A DNA stretch of 45,343 bases from NCBI GenBank assembly GCA_947491475.1, contig CANLKN010000020.1, positions 1-45,343 of the forward strand, read 5' to 3'. Positions 44,981 through 45,343 of the stretch are shown here, in pieces (the stretch's first letter is position 1; each line of letters starts with the position of its first letter). This DNA comes from Akkermansiaceae bacterium (GTDB lineage Bacteria > Verrucomicrobiota > Verrucomicrobiia > Verrucomicrobiales > Akkermansiaceae). A model generated the notes under the pieces. That model was given only the letters and a program-made list of their open reading frames with translations, was not told the origin of the DNA and made no database searches. The position numbers and the translations under genes were made by a program.

Positions 44981-45343
44981 ATGTGTGGGAAGAGTGAGAA
45001 TTTGCTTTTGGAGTGAGCCTCGTGAGAAGATCCACGTGCCACTACTCCTTGATGCGCTCGCCACGCTCCAGAACCGCCATGACAAGAACTCGGGATTCAA
45101 GGTTCTCTTAGTGCAATTTGTAATAACTGCTGCGCCTGGATACGATTATAGGAACCTGAAATTAAACAAACCCATGTTCGATATAATCCCTTATTTAATT
45201 CTACTTAGTTAAATTAAATTATTGACTTTTTCTGGGACAATTTGCACTTTTTGGCCGCACCTTAAACCAAGGCGGGACATTAAAAATACCGCCAAATAAA
45301 AAATGACACTTCCTCTCTGTGCGGAATAACGTCCGCGTTCATG
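44981..45343. other. Non-coding right end, AT-rich from about 45110
   Basis: No convincing gene is seen. From about 45110 the base composition drops to strongly AT-rich (TATTTAATTCTACTTAG, AAATTAAATTATTGAC), in contrast to the GC-rich rest. A small hairpin GCGGA/TCCGC lies at 45321-45336 and another, GGCGG/CCGCC, in the 30 bases before about 45295. It could be a promoter region, a CRISPR-associated leader, or the edge of an island. Confidence 0.45.

Overview
The window looks like a chromosomal segment of a Verrucomicrobiota bacterium, probably Akkermansiaceae or another Verrucomicrobiales lineage (Luteolibacter- or Haloferula-like). The reasons are a GC-rich genome, a dual-membrane envelope (lipoproteins, an outer-membrane barrel, cardiolipin synthase), a large REP-associated tyrosine transposase, and a mix of S1 sulfatase, DUF1080, Tat-exported Gfo/Idh/MocA and GH116 genes with dispersed housekeeping genes. 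This taxonomic call is inference from gene content.

Left end (1-2700): an IS4-like transposase runs off the window and has cut the 3' end of a UAAP2/DUF1989 gene. Next to it are UAAP1 and a NikR-like regulator, the remains of a guanidine/urea-carboxylase type operon, followed by two poorly conserved or decayed ORFs. From 2700 to 11.2 kb the genes are core: tRNA-Lys, tpiA, pgk, radC, bioD, nadB, a LOG-family hydrolase, a family-4-like uracil-DNA glycosylase without most of its Fe-S cysteines, a 51-residue membrane protein and a J-domain protein. From 11.2 to 18 kb come a sulfatase with a HEAT-like tail, a DUF1080 protein, rlmH, an EF-hand lipoprotein, a stand-alone OvoA-type methyltransferase, tsaB and argH. 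From 17.9 to 26.8 kb are the RAYT transposase, cardiolipin synthase, a 3D-domain lipoprotein, tRNA-Val, a universal stress protein, two tiny cysteine-rich lipoproteins, a DUF3313 lipoprotein, lysS and a zinc-type outer-membrane barrel with dyad sites upstream.

From 27.3 to 40 kb lies a carbohydrate section. A tandem DUF1080 protein is translationally coupled to a Tat-exported Gfo/Idh/MocA oxidoreductase, the enzyme pairing expected for 3-keto-glycoside chemistry. After a YyaL/DUF255 protein and lysA come two consecutive large GH116-like glucosidases. They carry the same kind of accessory beta-sandwich at different places and share an almost identical 243-bp 3' end.

The right end (40-45.3 kb) holds an RsbU-type phosphatase, a squalene/phytoene synthase and tmk, then a genomic scrapyard: a decayed ClpA/B/V gene invaded by a triple-hairpin REP element, a five-repeat CRISPR array (36-nt repeats, 30-nt spacers, no cas genes in the window), a fragment of an Rpn-type nuclease touching the array, and a small unknown protein. 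The most notable items are the orphan CRISPR array and its debris, the two GH116 genes with shuffled modules and a homogenised tail, the IS-broken guanidine operon, and the odd metal or active sites in the NikR-like protein, the UDG and the sulfatase.
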